64,000 nt of DNA, from assembly GCA_910585455.1 (NCBI GenBank), contig CAJUEL010000005.1, positions 1 to 64,000 on the forward strand. The letters are read 5' to 3'. This document shows, piece by piece, positions 26,176-33,923 of the stretch. The first letter of the stretch is position 1. Every line of letters starts with the position of its first letter. The translations under genes and the position numbers were made by a program. The notes under the pieces were generated by a model, which worked only from the letters and a program-made list of their open reading frames with translations, made no database searches and had not been told where the DNA came from. The DNA is from an uncultured Eisenbergiella sp. (GTDB lineage: Bacteria; Bacillota; Clostridia; Lachnospirales; Lachnospiraceae).

Positions 26176-28062
26176 ATGTGCGGAATCTGCGGTTTTGTAT
26201 CCAAAAGGGAAATCACAAAAGAACAGCTTGGGCAGATGAATGATACGATGTATCACAGGGGACCTGACGACCATGGGGAAGAGGTGTATCCCTGGACGGA
26301 CGGTTTTTCTCTGGGGCTCGCCCAGCGCAGGCTTTCCATTCAGGATTTGTCCATGCTGGGGCATCAGCCCATGCACACGCCCGACGGAAGCGTGAGCGTG
26401 GTTTTTAACGGGGAAATCTATAATTTTTTAGAGCTGAAAAAAGAGCTGTCGGAATATCCGTTTCGCTCCAACTGCGATACGGAGGTGATTCTGGCAGCAT
26501 ATTTGAAGTGGGGTATTTCCTGCGTGGAGCGTTTCCGGGGGATGTTTGCCATCGCGCTGGCGGACCGGCGGGACCACAGCCTTTACCTGATCCGGGACTG
26601 CATCGGCAAAAAGCCCCTGTATTACTGGGCTGAGGAGGGGCATCTTGTTTTTGCCTCTGAGCTGAAGCCCATCATGACCTGTCCCGGCTTTTTAAAAAGG
26701 ATCCGGACGGATGTGCTGTCCCGGTATTTATATCAGCAGTATATCACCGCGCCGGACACGATTTTTGAACGGGTTTACAAGCTGGAGTCGGGGGCGCTGC
26801 TTTGCTGGAAGGACGGGCAGATTTCCACACGGAAATACTGGGATGTCAAAAAGGTTTATCACGGGCAGCAAAAAAATCCGGTGAAGGACTACGGGCAGGC
26901 GAAAGAGGAACTGAAAGCGCTTTTGCAAAAGGCGGTTGCAAGGCGGATGATCGCGGATGTGCCGCTGGGGGCTTTCTTAAGCGGCGGCTATGACTCTTCT
27001 CTGATGACGGCGCTGGCCCAGGAGCATTCCAGGGAACCGGTAAAAACCTTTTCCATCGGCTTTCATGAGGAACGCTATAACGAGGCGAAATACGCGAAGC
27101 AGGTGGCGGAGTATCTGGGCGCCGATCATACGGAGCGCTATATCAGCGAGGCGGAAATGTTTGAGCTGGTGGAGAGCATTCCCCATTATTATGACGAGCC
27201 CTTTGCGGACAGCTCTCAGATTCCCTCCATGCTGGTCGCGGCGCTGGCCAGAAAGGACGTGACGGTGGTACTGTCCGGGGACGGCGGCGACGAATTTTTC
27301 TGCGGCTATAATATTTATAAAAATATGGCGCAGGCACAGCTTCTGGATGTGCCCGGTGCGGTGGTGAACGGCATTTGTGCCCTGCCGGGCTTTGCCCAGC
27401 TGCATGTCCGGGAACGGCTGCCCTTTAAGGTCAGAGTGGTAGCGCAAAACCGCGGCCGGGAGACGAAGACTCAGTTCGGCGCGGAAAATTATATTCTGCG
27501 CGCACAGCGGATGGTGGCAAAACAGGAGGGCAGCCTGCCCTGCCGTTATGAAATCGAAAGCGGCTATCAGGTGAAGGACTGGCAGATCCGGAGAATGCTT
27601 TTGGACATGGATACCTATCTGCCCGGGGATATTTTGTGCAAGGTGGACCGGGCGACCATGAAATATTCCCTGGAGGCGCGTTGTCCGATTCTGGATCAGG
27701 ATGTGATGGAATATTCCTTCCGGATTCCCCACAGCTTTAAATATCATAAGGGGGACAAAAAGCATATTTTAAAGGAAATTGCCTATGACTATATTCCCAG
27801 ACAGCTGCTGGACCGCCCCAAGGTGGGTTTTGGCGTGCCGCTGGATAAGTGGCTGCGGGGTCCTTTAAAGGAAAAGCTGCTCTCTTACAGCGACAGGGAT
27901 TATCTGAAAAAGCAGGGGATATTTGACGCTGAATATGTGCCCGGGATGATACAGAGCTATCTGGTCAGGGGAGACGGCGGTCCCGCTACGGGGGAAAACT
28001 ATTCCAAGCTGGCATGGTCCTTTTTCGTGTTCCAGCAATGGTATTCTTATTATATGGGCTGA
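26176..28062 (+). CDS. asnB: Asparagine-synthase-type amidotransferase, copy 1
   Basis: The 628-aa protein starts MCGICGF, so Cys2 becomes the N-terminal nucleophile of the class II glutaminase domain (1-200, with RGPDDHGE and FNGEIYNF). The synthetase domain carries the ATP PP-loop LSGGYDSS. The start is fixed by the catalytic Cys; the longer frame upstream cannot be right. Inside polysaccharide clusters such enzymes often amidate sugar carboxylates or amino-acid substituents instead of making asparagine. It follows the deacetylase-like gene by 6 bases. A second copy is at 33924. Confidence 0.9.
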   Translation: MCGICGFVSKREITKEQLGQMNDTMYHRGPDDHGEEVYPWTDGFSLGLAQRRLSIQDLSMLGHQPMHTPDGSVSVVFNGEIYNFLELKKELSEYPFRSNCDTEVILAAYLKWGISCVERFRGMFAIALADRRDHSLYLIRDCIGKKPLYYWAEEGHLVFASELKPIMTCPGFLKRIRTDVLSRYLYQQYITAPDTIFERVYKLESGALLCWKDGQISTRKYWDVKKVYHGQQKNPVKDYGQAKEELKALLQKAVARRMIADVPLGAFLSGGYDSSLMTALAQEHSREPVKTFSIGFHEERYNEAKYAKQVAEYLGADHTERYISEAEMFELVESIPHYYDEPFADSSQIPSMLVAALARKDVTVVLSGDGGDEFFCGYNIYKNMAQAQLLDVPGAVVNGICALPGFAQLHVRERLPFKVRVVAQNRGRETKTQFGAENYILRAQRMVAKQEGSLPCRYEIESGYQVKDWQIRRMLLDMDTYLPGDILCKVDRATMKYSLEARCPILDQDVMEYSFRIPHSFKYHKGDKKHILKEIAYDYIPRQLLDRPKVGFGVPLDKWLRGPLKEKLLSYSDRDYLKKQGIFDAEYVPGMIQSYLVRGDGGPATGENYSKLAWSFFVFQQWYSYYMG

Positions 28063-28088
28063 CAGGGCAGCCGGATGGAGAGTTTGTG

Positions 28089-29189
28089 ATGAAAAACAGC
28101 AGCAGACACATTGCTTTTTATATCGGTTCGCTCAGCAAGGGCGGCGCGGAGCGGGTTTTCGTCAATCTGGCGCAGTATTTTCTGGAAAAGGGTTACCGGG
28201 TGACGATGGTGACCCAGTACCAAAGGGAAAATGAATATGCCCTCCCCGCCGGCGCAACGCGGGTGATTTCGGACATCACGCCGGAGGAAGAGGGGGGCAG
28301 GATCGGCAATTTTTTCAGGCGATTTGGGAAGCTGCGCCGGATTTTCAAGGAAACCGGCGCAGACCTGGTGCTTTCCACCTTCGGGAAAAATAATCTCATG
28401 GCGATCTGTACCAATGCGTTTCTTCCCACGAAGGTGGTGGTGTCCGTGGTGGCGGAGCCAAAGGAGGAATATGCGGGGCGTCTGATGCGGTTCCTTGCGA
28501 AGACGCTTTTTTATTTTGCGGACGGCATCGTGATGCAGACGAAGGAGGCGGTGCGCTTTTTTCCCAAAAGCCTGCAGAAAAAATGCGTCATCTTAAAAAA
28601 TTCCGTCAATCCGGCCTTTGTGCGCCCGCGCTTTGTGGGAGAACGGCAGCAGGAAATTGTGGCGGTGGGGCGCGTGGACGCCAACAAAAACCACCGCATG
28701 GCGATCCGTGCCTTTGCGTCCATCGCCGGCCGGTTTCCCCAAAGCTGCCTGACCATCTACGGGGAAGGGGAGCTTCGGCAGCAGCTTTTAGAGGAAATCC
28801 GGCAGCTCGGCATGGCGGACCGGATTTCTATGCCGGGCGCGGTGACTGATGTGGCGGACCGCATTGAAAAGGCGTACGCTTTCGTGTTGACCTCCTTTTC
28901 GGAGGGAATGCCCAATACGCTGCTGGAGGCGATGTCCCTCGGCCTGCCCTGTATTTCCACCGACTGCCCCTGCGGCGGTCCCCGGGATCTGATCGAGGAT
29001 GGCGCAAACGGCTTTCTGACGCCGGTGGACGATGCGGCAGCGCTGGCCGAAAGGCTGGCGGCGCTGCTTGGCGATGCGAGGCTGGCGGATGAAATGGGGA
29101 GGCGGGCGGCAGCGCTGCAGCAGGAATATCTGCCGGAGAAGGTGAACGCCTCCTGGGAGGCGTATTTTGCGGGGATTATTGGGAAGTGA
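28089..29189 (+). CDS. Glycosyltransferase family 4
   Basis: This 366-aa GT-B enzyme has the N-terminal SKGGAERVFVNLA and donor motif SEGMPNTLLEAMSLGLP, then DCPCGGPRDLI, nearly the same as in the GT4 at 23958, so the two are paralogues. The start at 28089 gives MKNSSRHIAFYIG; the longer frame overlaps the asnB-like gene in a different reading frame. It ends the first transcription unit of the locus and is followed by a hairpin. Confidence 0.87.
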   Translation: MKNSSRHIAFYIGSLSKGGAERVFVNLAQYFLEKGYRVTMVTQYQRENEYALPAGATRVISDITPEEEGGRIGNFFRRFGKLRRIFKETGADLVLSTFGKNNLMAICTNAFLPTKVVVSVVAEPKEEYAGRLMRFLAKTLFYFADGIVMQTKEAVRFFPKSLQKKCVILKNSVNPAFVRPRFVGERQQEIVAVGRVDANKNHRMAIRAFASIAGRFPQSCLTIYGEGELRQQLLEEIRQLGMADRISMPGAVTDVADRIEKAYAFVLTSFSEGMPNTLLEAMSLGLPCISTDCPCGGPRDLIEDGANGFLTPVDDAAALAERLAALLGDARLADEMGRRAAALQQEYLPEKVNASWEAYFAGIIGK

Positions 29190-29211
29190 CGGCGCCAGGG
29201 AAAACAATTTT

Positions 29212-29238
29212 CAGCCCGATGCGCCCTGTTTCGGGCTG
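29212..29238 (+). terminator. Hairpin between glycosyltransferase and toxin-antitoxin genes
   Basis: CAGCCCGA and TCGGGCTG form a perfect 8-bp stem with an 11-base loop, 23 bases after the stop. No T-run follows, so termination would be weak. It lies just before the toxin promoter. Confidence 0.5.
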
Positions 29239-29255
29239 GATGGCATTAGACCGTA

Positions 29256-29284
29256 TTGACAGAGGATTTGGGATATTATATAAT
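29256..29284 (+). promoter_or_regulatory. Consensus promoter of the toxin-antitoxin operon
   Basis: TTGACA (29256-29261) and TATAAT (29279-29284) match sigma-A consensus at all 12 positions with 17-base spacing. Such a strong promoter fits a gene pair held down by autorepression. Confidence 0.85.
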
Positions 29285-29300
29285 GGTATCGATTGATACC
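29285..29300. promoter_or_regulatory. Operator palindrome touching the -10 box
   Basis: GGTATC-GATT-GATACC is a perfect 6-bp inverted repeat that starts directly after the -10 and covers the expected transcription start. It is the natural binding site for the HTH antitoxin encoded downstream. Confidence 0.7.
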
Positions 29301-29325
29301 AAAGAAGGGTGGAGGACATCAAAGA

Positions 29326-29760
29326 GTGCCAGATTCAAAAGAGAGAATTGAAAGTGCACAGGAGGTACGCGCGTATTTGCAAAACCTGAAATATGCATTA
29401 GAGCATGGGGCGCAGATCGTGTTTCAGGAGGTTCGGCAGGTTGATCAGGATAGAGATGAGCGGTATACAAATGCTTATACGGTCGCTGCCCTGTTCCCGG
29501 ATGAAAATCCGGTCGATGTGCTGCGGAGAGAACTGAAGACGCTGACAGTGGAAGAATATATGCGTACCGTAAAGGATCTCCGTTTCCCAAACAGAAGCGA
29601 AATGAGGGAATTTGGGAAGATATATCACGGCGGTGATGATGTATATATCAAAATAAGAGTGGAGCTCTTTGCGGCATTCGGAAGTCATGCGACTTTTGTA
29701 ATGTCCTTTCATTTTTCAACAAAAAAATTTGCTCCGGAGATGTTTCCGTATAGGAAGTGA
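29326..29760 (+). CDS. Probable MqsR-like toxin
   Basis: This 144-aa protein is the first gene of a two-gene unit whose second gene is an HTH antitoxin. The C-terminal strands DDVYIKIRVEL and FVMSFHFS resemble the strand pattern of MqsR ribonucleases, where QVYLKITV is followed by a similar VSFK strand; the middle LTVEEYMRTVKDLRFP fits the preceding helix. Identity is low and no catalytic residue can be named firmly. I chose GTG at 29326, 9 bases after GGAGGA; the upstream TTG at 29293 lies in the operator. Toxin function rests mainly on context. Confidence 0.55.
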   Translation: MPDSKERIESAQEVRAYLQNLKYALEHGAQIVFQEVRQVDQDRDERYTNAYTVAALFPDENPVDVLRRELKTLTVEEYMRTVKDLRFPNRSEMREFGKIYHGGDDVYIKIRVELFAAFGSHATFVMSFHFSTKKFAPEMFPYRK

Positions 29761-29769
29761 GGCGTTGGT

Positions 29770-30801
29770 ATGGATAAAAAGATACGAAAAAGAGAAAATA
29801 TGTTTTGCCTCTGTTGTATGGAAACGCATGAGGTGCAGACGGTGATAGTTACAAATACAACGTCCTTTAAGGGCGTTTGGGTAGCGTATCCGGCGGAATA
29901 TTTTTATTGCGACCGAGCGGAGGAATATTATGCGGACGAGAATATGACAACAGCGAATGACATCCGCATGAAAAATGAATACCGAAAGGCTGTGGGGCTT
30001 TTGACATCGGAGGAGATCGTGGGAATCCGGGAGAAATATGGGATTAGCCAGAGCGATCTATGCCATTTGCTGGGATGGGGAGCCAAGACCATTACCAGAT
30101 ACGAGGGGCATCAGGTGCAGGATATTGCGCATGATACAATTTTGCGAAAGCTCGCAGGTGATCCGGAATGGTTTCTTTCTCTGTTGAATATGGCAAAAGA
30201 AACGGTTTCACCGGCGGCTCATTCCAGATATCGGGAAAAGGCGATTGCTCTTTTTGAAGAAAATCAGGATTCTTACCTGCGAAAGGCGATTCGTGCAAAA
30301 TATGCAAGATTTTGTGAAAAGCCATCCTGCAGTGGAAATGTGAAATTATCTCTCAATGCTGTCGTGGATGTTATCCGTTATTTTTCTAACGCCGTGCAAG
30401 TCACTGATCTTTATAAAGTGAAACTCATGAAGCTGCTATGGTATTCGGACGCGTTGTCCTATAAGCGCAGGGGGCATGCCATAACCGGCCTGGTGTATCA
30501 GGCGCTGCCAATGGGGGCTGTTCCGATCGGGCATGATTCTATCATTGATCTTCATGGAATTGAATATGAGGAAATTGTCATGGGAGAAGGCACGGGATAT
30601 CATTTTAAAGAAACGGCGGATAAAGAATATCCGTATCTTTCGAAAGAAGATATTTCGATCCTGGAGGAAATTGTCAGAATATTTGGCAAATATACCCGGG
30701 ATGAAATCGTAGAAACAATGCACAGAGAATGTGCATATGTAGAAACAGCACCCAGAGACATCATTGATTTTCGATACGCGGAGAGCTTATCTGTTGACTG
30801 A
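29770..30801 (+). CDS. Antitoxin with zinc-finger-like, HTH and Panacea (DUF4065) domains
   Basis: The 343-aa protein has three parts. Residues 10-60 resemble a YgiT/MqsA zinc finger but keep only a CLCC cluster (13-16) and one later Cys, so metal binding may be lost. Residues about 75-125 are an HTH with IREKYGISQSDLCHLLGWGAKTITRYE, typical of MqsA-like antitoxins. The C-terminal half has the Panacea/SocA-like pattern KLMKLLWYSDALSYKRRGHAITGLVYQALPMGAVP. Panacea proteins neutralise diverse toxins. It follows the toxin by 9 bases and would repress the operon through the palindrome at 29285. Confidence 0.82.
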   Translation: MDKKIRKRENMFCLCCMETHEVQTVIVTNTTSFKGVWVAYPAEYFYCDRAEEYYADENMTTANDIRMKNEYRKAVGLLTSEEIVGIREKYGISQSDLCHLLGWGAKTITRYEGHQVQDIAHDTILRKLAGDPEWFLSLLNMAKETVSPAAHSRYREKAIALFEENQDSYLRKAIRAKYARFCEKPSCSGNVKLSLNAVVDVIRYFSNAVQVTDLYKVKLMKLLWYSDALSYKRRGHAITGLVYQALPMGAVPIGHDSIIDLHGIEYEEIVMGEGTGYHFKETADKEYPYLSKEDISILEEIVRIFGKYTRDEIVETMHRECAYVETAPRDIIDFRYAESLSVD

Positions 30802-30925
30802 CTGCTTTTGGGCTTACGGACTGCCTTCTACGGGCAATGTCATTTCGTTTGGCGGCGGATGTCAGGAAGGAAACCGGCGACGGGCACGCTACACCCGGCG
30901 ACGGCGTGAACAGCACCTGTGGAAT

Positions 30926-30955
30926 GTAACAGTCCAGACCTGCCTGAACCGTTAT
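30926..30955. repeat. Dispersed palindrome, copy 2
   Basis: GTAACAGT, then CCAGACCTGCCTGAACC, then GTTA; outer bases pair as TAAC-GT/AC-GTTA. It sits between the antitoxin gene and the acylation cassette. Apart from this repeat and the next promoter, 30802-31057 holds nothing recognisable. Confidence 0.65.
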
Positions 30956-31004
30956 CGTGGAAGCGTACCCATAGAAAAATATGGTAGCGCATTCGCCCAA
31001 TCCG

Positions 31005-31013
31005 TGCTATACT
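31005..31013 (+). promoter_or_regulatory. Extended -10 promoter before the acyl-carrier gene
   Basis: TGC-TATACT forms an extended -10 element 45 bases before the ACP start. No convincing -35 box is visible. Confidence 0.45.
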
Positions 31014-31057
31014 GATGAAACAGGCTTTTAAGGATATATGGAAAGGACTTGATCACA

Positions 31058-31297
31058 ATGGGCAGAGAAGAAGTATTTGAAACCTTAAACGGCGTATTCC
31101 GCGACGTTTTCGATGATGAAACCATCACCGTGAACGACAAGACAACGGCGGACGACATAGAGGACTGGGATTCCCTGGAGCACATCAATCTGATGGCGGC
31201 TGTGGAATCCGAATTCGGCATCAAATTCTCCATGGGACAGATCATGACCATGAAGAATGTGGGAGAAATGGTTGACATCATCCTGCAGAAAATCTGA
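31058..31297 (+). CDS. Acyl carrier protein (DltC-like)
   Basis: The 79-aa acidic helical protein has the phosphopantetheine attachment motif DWDSLEHINLM, with the modified Ser in DSL. Such a dedicated carrier beside an MBOAT acyltransferase and an SGNH protein would carry an acyl or amino-acyl group for transfer to a glycan, as DltC does for D-alanine. The ATG at 31058 has GAAAGGA upstream; the TTG three codons earlier is less likely. No adenylating enzyme (DltA-like) is nearby, so charging must come from elsewhere. Confidence 0.88.
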   Translation: MGREEVFETLNGVFRDVFDDETITVNDKTTADDIEDWDSLEHINLMAAVESEFGIKFSMGQIMTMKNVGEMVDIILQKI

Positions 31298-31314
31298 AAT
31301 CGGGAGAAAGTTGG

Positions 31315-32802
31315 ATGAGCATTACTTCCTTTTCCTTTTTGTGCTTTTTCGCGGTGGTGCTGTTTGGGTATTACTGCATTCCGAAAAAGGCGCAGTGGGG
31401 GTATTTGCTGGCCGTTGGCGGGATTTATTTTATGACCTCCACAGAGGTGGCTGACAGCGGCGGCTGGTATGTAATCGGATATCCGATGGCGGCAGTGCTC
31501 GCCGTATATGCGGCGGCGCGCCTGATGGACAGGACAACGGAGCAGAGGAAAAGAAGAGCTGCTCTTGTTTGTGCTGTCATTTTCTGTATTGGGCTTTTAT
31601 GCACGCTGAAATTTTTCCGGCTGCCCCTGCTGGCGCCCATGGGCATTTCCTTCTATACGCTGACGCTTCTGGGATATTTGTTCGACGTCTATTATGAGAT
31701 CGGCGGGGTGCAGAAAAATTATGGGAAGCTTCTGCTGTTTGCCTGCTATTTTCCCACGATGATTTCCGGTCCGGTAGTCAGGTATCAGGAGATGGAGCCG
31801 CAGCTTTTCGGGGGGCATAAGCTGGATTTTCGGCAGGTGACCTTCGGCATGCAGCGGATGCTCTGGGGCTTTTTTAAGAAGCTGGTCATTGCAGAGCGGA
31901 TGGCGGTCATCGCCAATGAGATTTTTGACAATTATGAAAATTACGCGGGCTTTCCCATCTGGATCGGGGCGATTGCCTTCACCTTCCAGCTCTATGCGGA
32001 TTTTGCGGGATGCATGGATATCGTGCTGGGCATATCCGAGTGCTTCGGCATTGTGCTGCCGGAAAATTTCAACGCCCCCTTTCTTGCGAAAAATATATCG
32101 GAATACTGGCGCAGATGGCATATCACGCTGGGCGTGTGGCTGCGGGAATATTTGTTTTATCCGCTTTTGCGCACGGGGTTTTTCATGCGGCTGCCCAAAA
32201 AGCTCAGGGACAGGCTGGGGAAAAAGCGGGCGAAGCAGCTGACCACGTTCCTCGCCATGTTCATTTTGTGGTTTACCATCGGTTACTGGCACGGCGGAAC
32301 CTGGAATTATATCATCGGATCGGGGCTGCTGCACTGGTTTTATATTGTATCGGGAGAGCTTATGGAGCCGCTGTTTTGCAAATGGCGGGCGTTTTTCCAC
32401 ATCCGGACAGAGAGCAGGGGATTCGTTTTGTTTCAGCGTCTGCGGACCTTCTTTTTGGTGGTGCTGGGGCTGATGTTTTTCAGAAACGCGCGGGTGCCGG
32501 ACGCGCTTGCCATGATCGGCAGGGGCTTTTCGGCCTTCAATCCGCAGATTTTTGTGGACGGCACGCTGTTTTCTTTCGGGCTTGACTGGATCGAATGCAC
32601 GATTCTTGTCGTGTCCATGCTGCTGTTTGCATGGGTGAATGTGCAGCAGCAAAAAGGGTGGCTACGGGAAAGGCTGGCCGGGAAGCATATCGTGCTTCGC
32701 TGGATCGTGCTCTATGCGCTTTTGTTCTACGTGATTTTGCTGGGACAGTACGGTCCGGGGTATTCGGCATCGGAGTTTATTTATCAGAATTTCAAGGTTT
32801 AA
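31315..32802 (+). CDS. MBOAT-family membrane O-acyltransferase (DltB/AlgI-like)
   Basis: The 495-aa protein has about ten membrane helices. It carries the family core around EYWRRWHITLGVWLREYLFYPL and the conserved active-site histidine segment FTIGYWHGGTWNYIIGSG with a following LLHWFY. Proteins of this type move an acyl group across the membrane to extracellular polysaccharide. It starts 17 bases after the ACP gene with GGGAGAAAG upstream. The ACP, this protein and the SGNH protein form a complete carrier-channel-transferase series. Confidence 0.9.
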   Translation: MSITSFSFLCFFAVVLFGYYCIPKKAQWGYLLAVGGIYFMTSTEVADSGGWYVIGYPMAAVLAVYAAARLMDRTTEQRKRRAALVCAVIFCIGLLCTLKFFRLPLLAPMGISFYTLTLLGYLFDVYYEIGGVQKNYGKLLLFACYFPTMISGPVVRYQEMEPQLFGGHKLDFRQVTFGMQRMLWGFFKKLVIAERMAVIANEIFDNYENYAGFPIWIGAIAFTFQLYADFAGCMDIVLGISECFGIVLPENFNAPFLAKNISEYWRRWHITLGVWLREYLFYPLLRTGFFMRLPKKLRDRLGKKRAKQLTTFLAMFILWFTIGYWHGGTWNYIIGSGLLHWFYIVSGELMEPLFCKWRAFFHIRTESRGFVLFQRLRTFFLVVLGLMFFRNARVPDALAMIGRGFSAFNPQIFVDGTLFSFGLDWIECTILVVSMLLFAWVNVQQQKGWLRERLAGKHIVLRWIVLYALLFYVILLGQYGPGYSASEFIYQNFKV

Positions 32803-32849
32803 GCGTCGCTGTCCGCAGAGCGGACAATGACGTTTGGTAAAGAGGGCAT

Positions 32850-33920
32850 ATGACGAAAAAACAGGCATTGGGCGCGGTCGTTTTCTGTGCCGGATTTCTT
32901 TTCATATTGATGACGCTGACCTACATCATCCGCACCAACGGGGACGTCAAGGACCGGATGGTGGGCTTTTATGCGGAAAAGAACGATACGATCGACATGA
33001 TCATGGTGGGCTCGAGCCCGGTCTATCCCTTTTATGCCGCGCCGAAGCTGTACGGGGAGCAGGGCATCGCCTCCTATCCGCTTTCCACAAACAATCAGCG
33101 TCCAAAGGCGATCAAATATCTGTTGAAGGAAGCGCAGAAAACGCAGAAGCCGTCTTTGTTTGTCATTGAGCTGCGGATGTTTACGATGCCCGACGAGGAA
33201 TGGGAGGATACGATGGTGTTCACCCGGGGCGTGACCGACAATATGAAATATTCCTGGAACCGGATAGAGGCGATCAACGCGCTGGTCAGCGATAAAAAGG
33301 AACGTTACACCTATTATTTTGACATTTTCAAATACCATTCCAACTGGAAAACGATGGTGCTGCCGGACCAGATCGCTTGTTGGCGTTATGAAAAGCCCCA
33401 TCCTTTAAAGGGGCTGGAAATCAAAACCGGCGTGGGACCGGCTAAATGGACGGATCTGTCAGGCGTCACGACAGCGCAGGAGCCTGCGGCAGAGCAGCTG
33501 GAGGTGCTCTATGATCTGTTGGACTGGATCGGGGATTCCGGCGCGGACGCGCTGTTTCTCATTTCACCTTATGTGATGGAGGAGGCGGACCGGGAGAAAT
33601 TCAATTATCTCATTGGGGTCATTGAACAGGCGGGATACCGGGTGCTGGATATGAATCGTCATATCGGGGAAATCGGTCTGGATTTTTCCACGGATTTTTA
33701 TGATTACGGCAGTCATGTGAACGCCCTGGGGGAGGAAAAATGCACCGCCTTTCTGGGAGGCTACCTGGCAGAGCACTATTCGCTGCCGGACCGCAGGGGG
33801 CAGGCAGGCTATGAAAGCTTTGACAGCGCCTGGGTAATGTATCAGGAGAAACAGGCGCAGGCGGCGGAAAGCTGCCTTAAGGATATCGCAGAAGAAAACT
33901 GGGCGCCGGAGGTGGAGTAG
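32850..33920 (+). CDS. SGNH/DltD-like protein of the acylation cassette
   Basis: This 356-aa protein has an N-terminal membrane anchor (residues 9-29) and an extracellular domain. IMVGSSPVYPF gives the likely nucleophile serine of an SGNH hydrolase (GSS), and DYGSHVNALGEEK gives the Asp/His pair near the C-terminus, as in DltD and AlgJ/AlgX-like acyltransferases. It would finish transfer of the acyl group to the glycan outside the cell. A 7-bp hairpin (32810-32826) precedes the gene. Only 3 bases separate it from the second asnB-like gene. Confidence 0.75.
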   Translation: MTKKQALGAVVFCAGFLFILMTLTYIIRTNGDVKDRMVGFYAEKNDTIDMIMVGSSPVYPFYAAPKLYGEQGIASYPLSTNNQRPKAIKYLLKEAQKTQKPSLFVIELRMFTMPDEEWEDTMVFTRGVTDNMKYSWNRIEAINALVSDKKERYTYYFDIFKYHSNWKTMVLPDQIACWRYEKPHPLKGLEIKTGVGPAKWTDLSGVTTAQEPAAEQLEVLYDLLDWIGDSGADALFLISPYVMEEADREKFNYLIGVIEQAGYRVLDMNRHIGEIGLDFSTDFYDYGSHVNALGEEKCTAFLGGYLAEHYSLPDRRGQAGYESFDSAWVMYQEKQAQAAESCLKDIAEENWAPEVE

Positions 33921-33923
33921 GGC

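Noticed and set aside
30802..31057. Small gene between antitoxin and ACP
   Set aside because: Open frames there are short, lack ribosome binding sites and overlap the palindrome and promoter.
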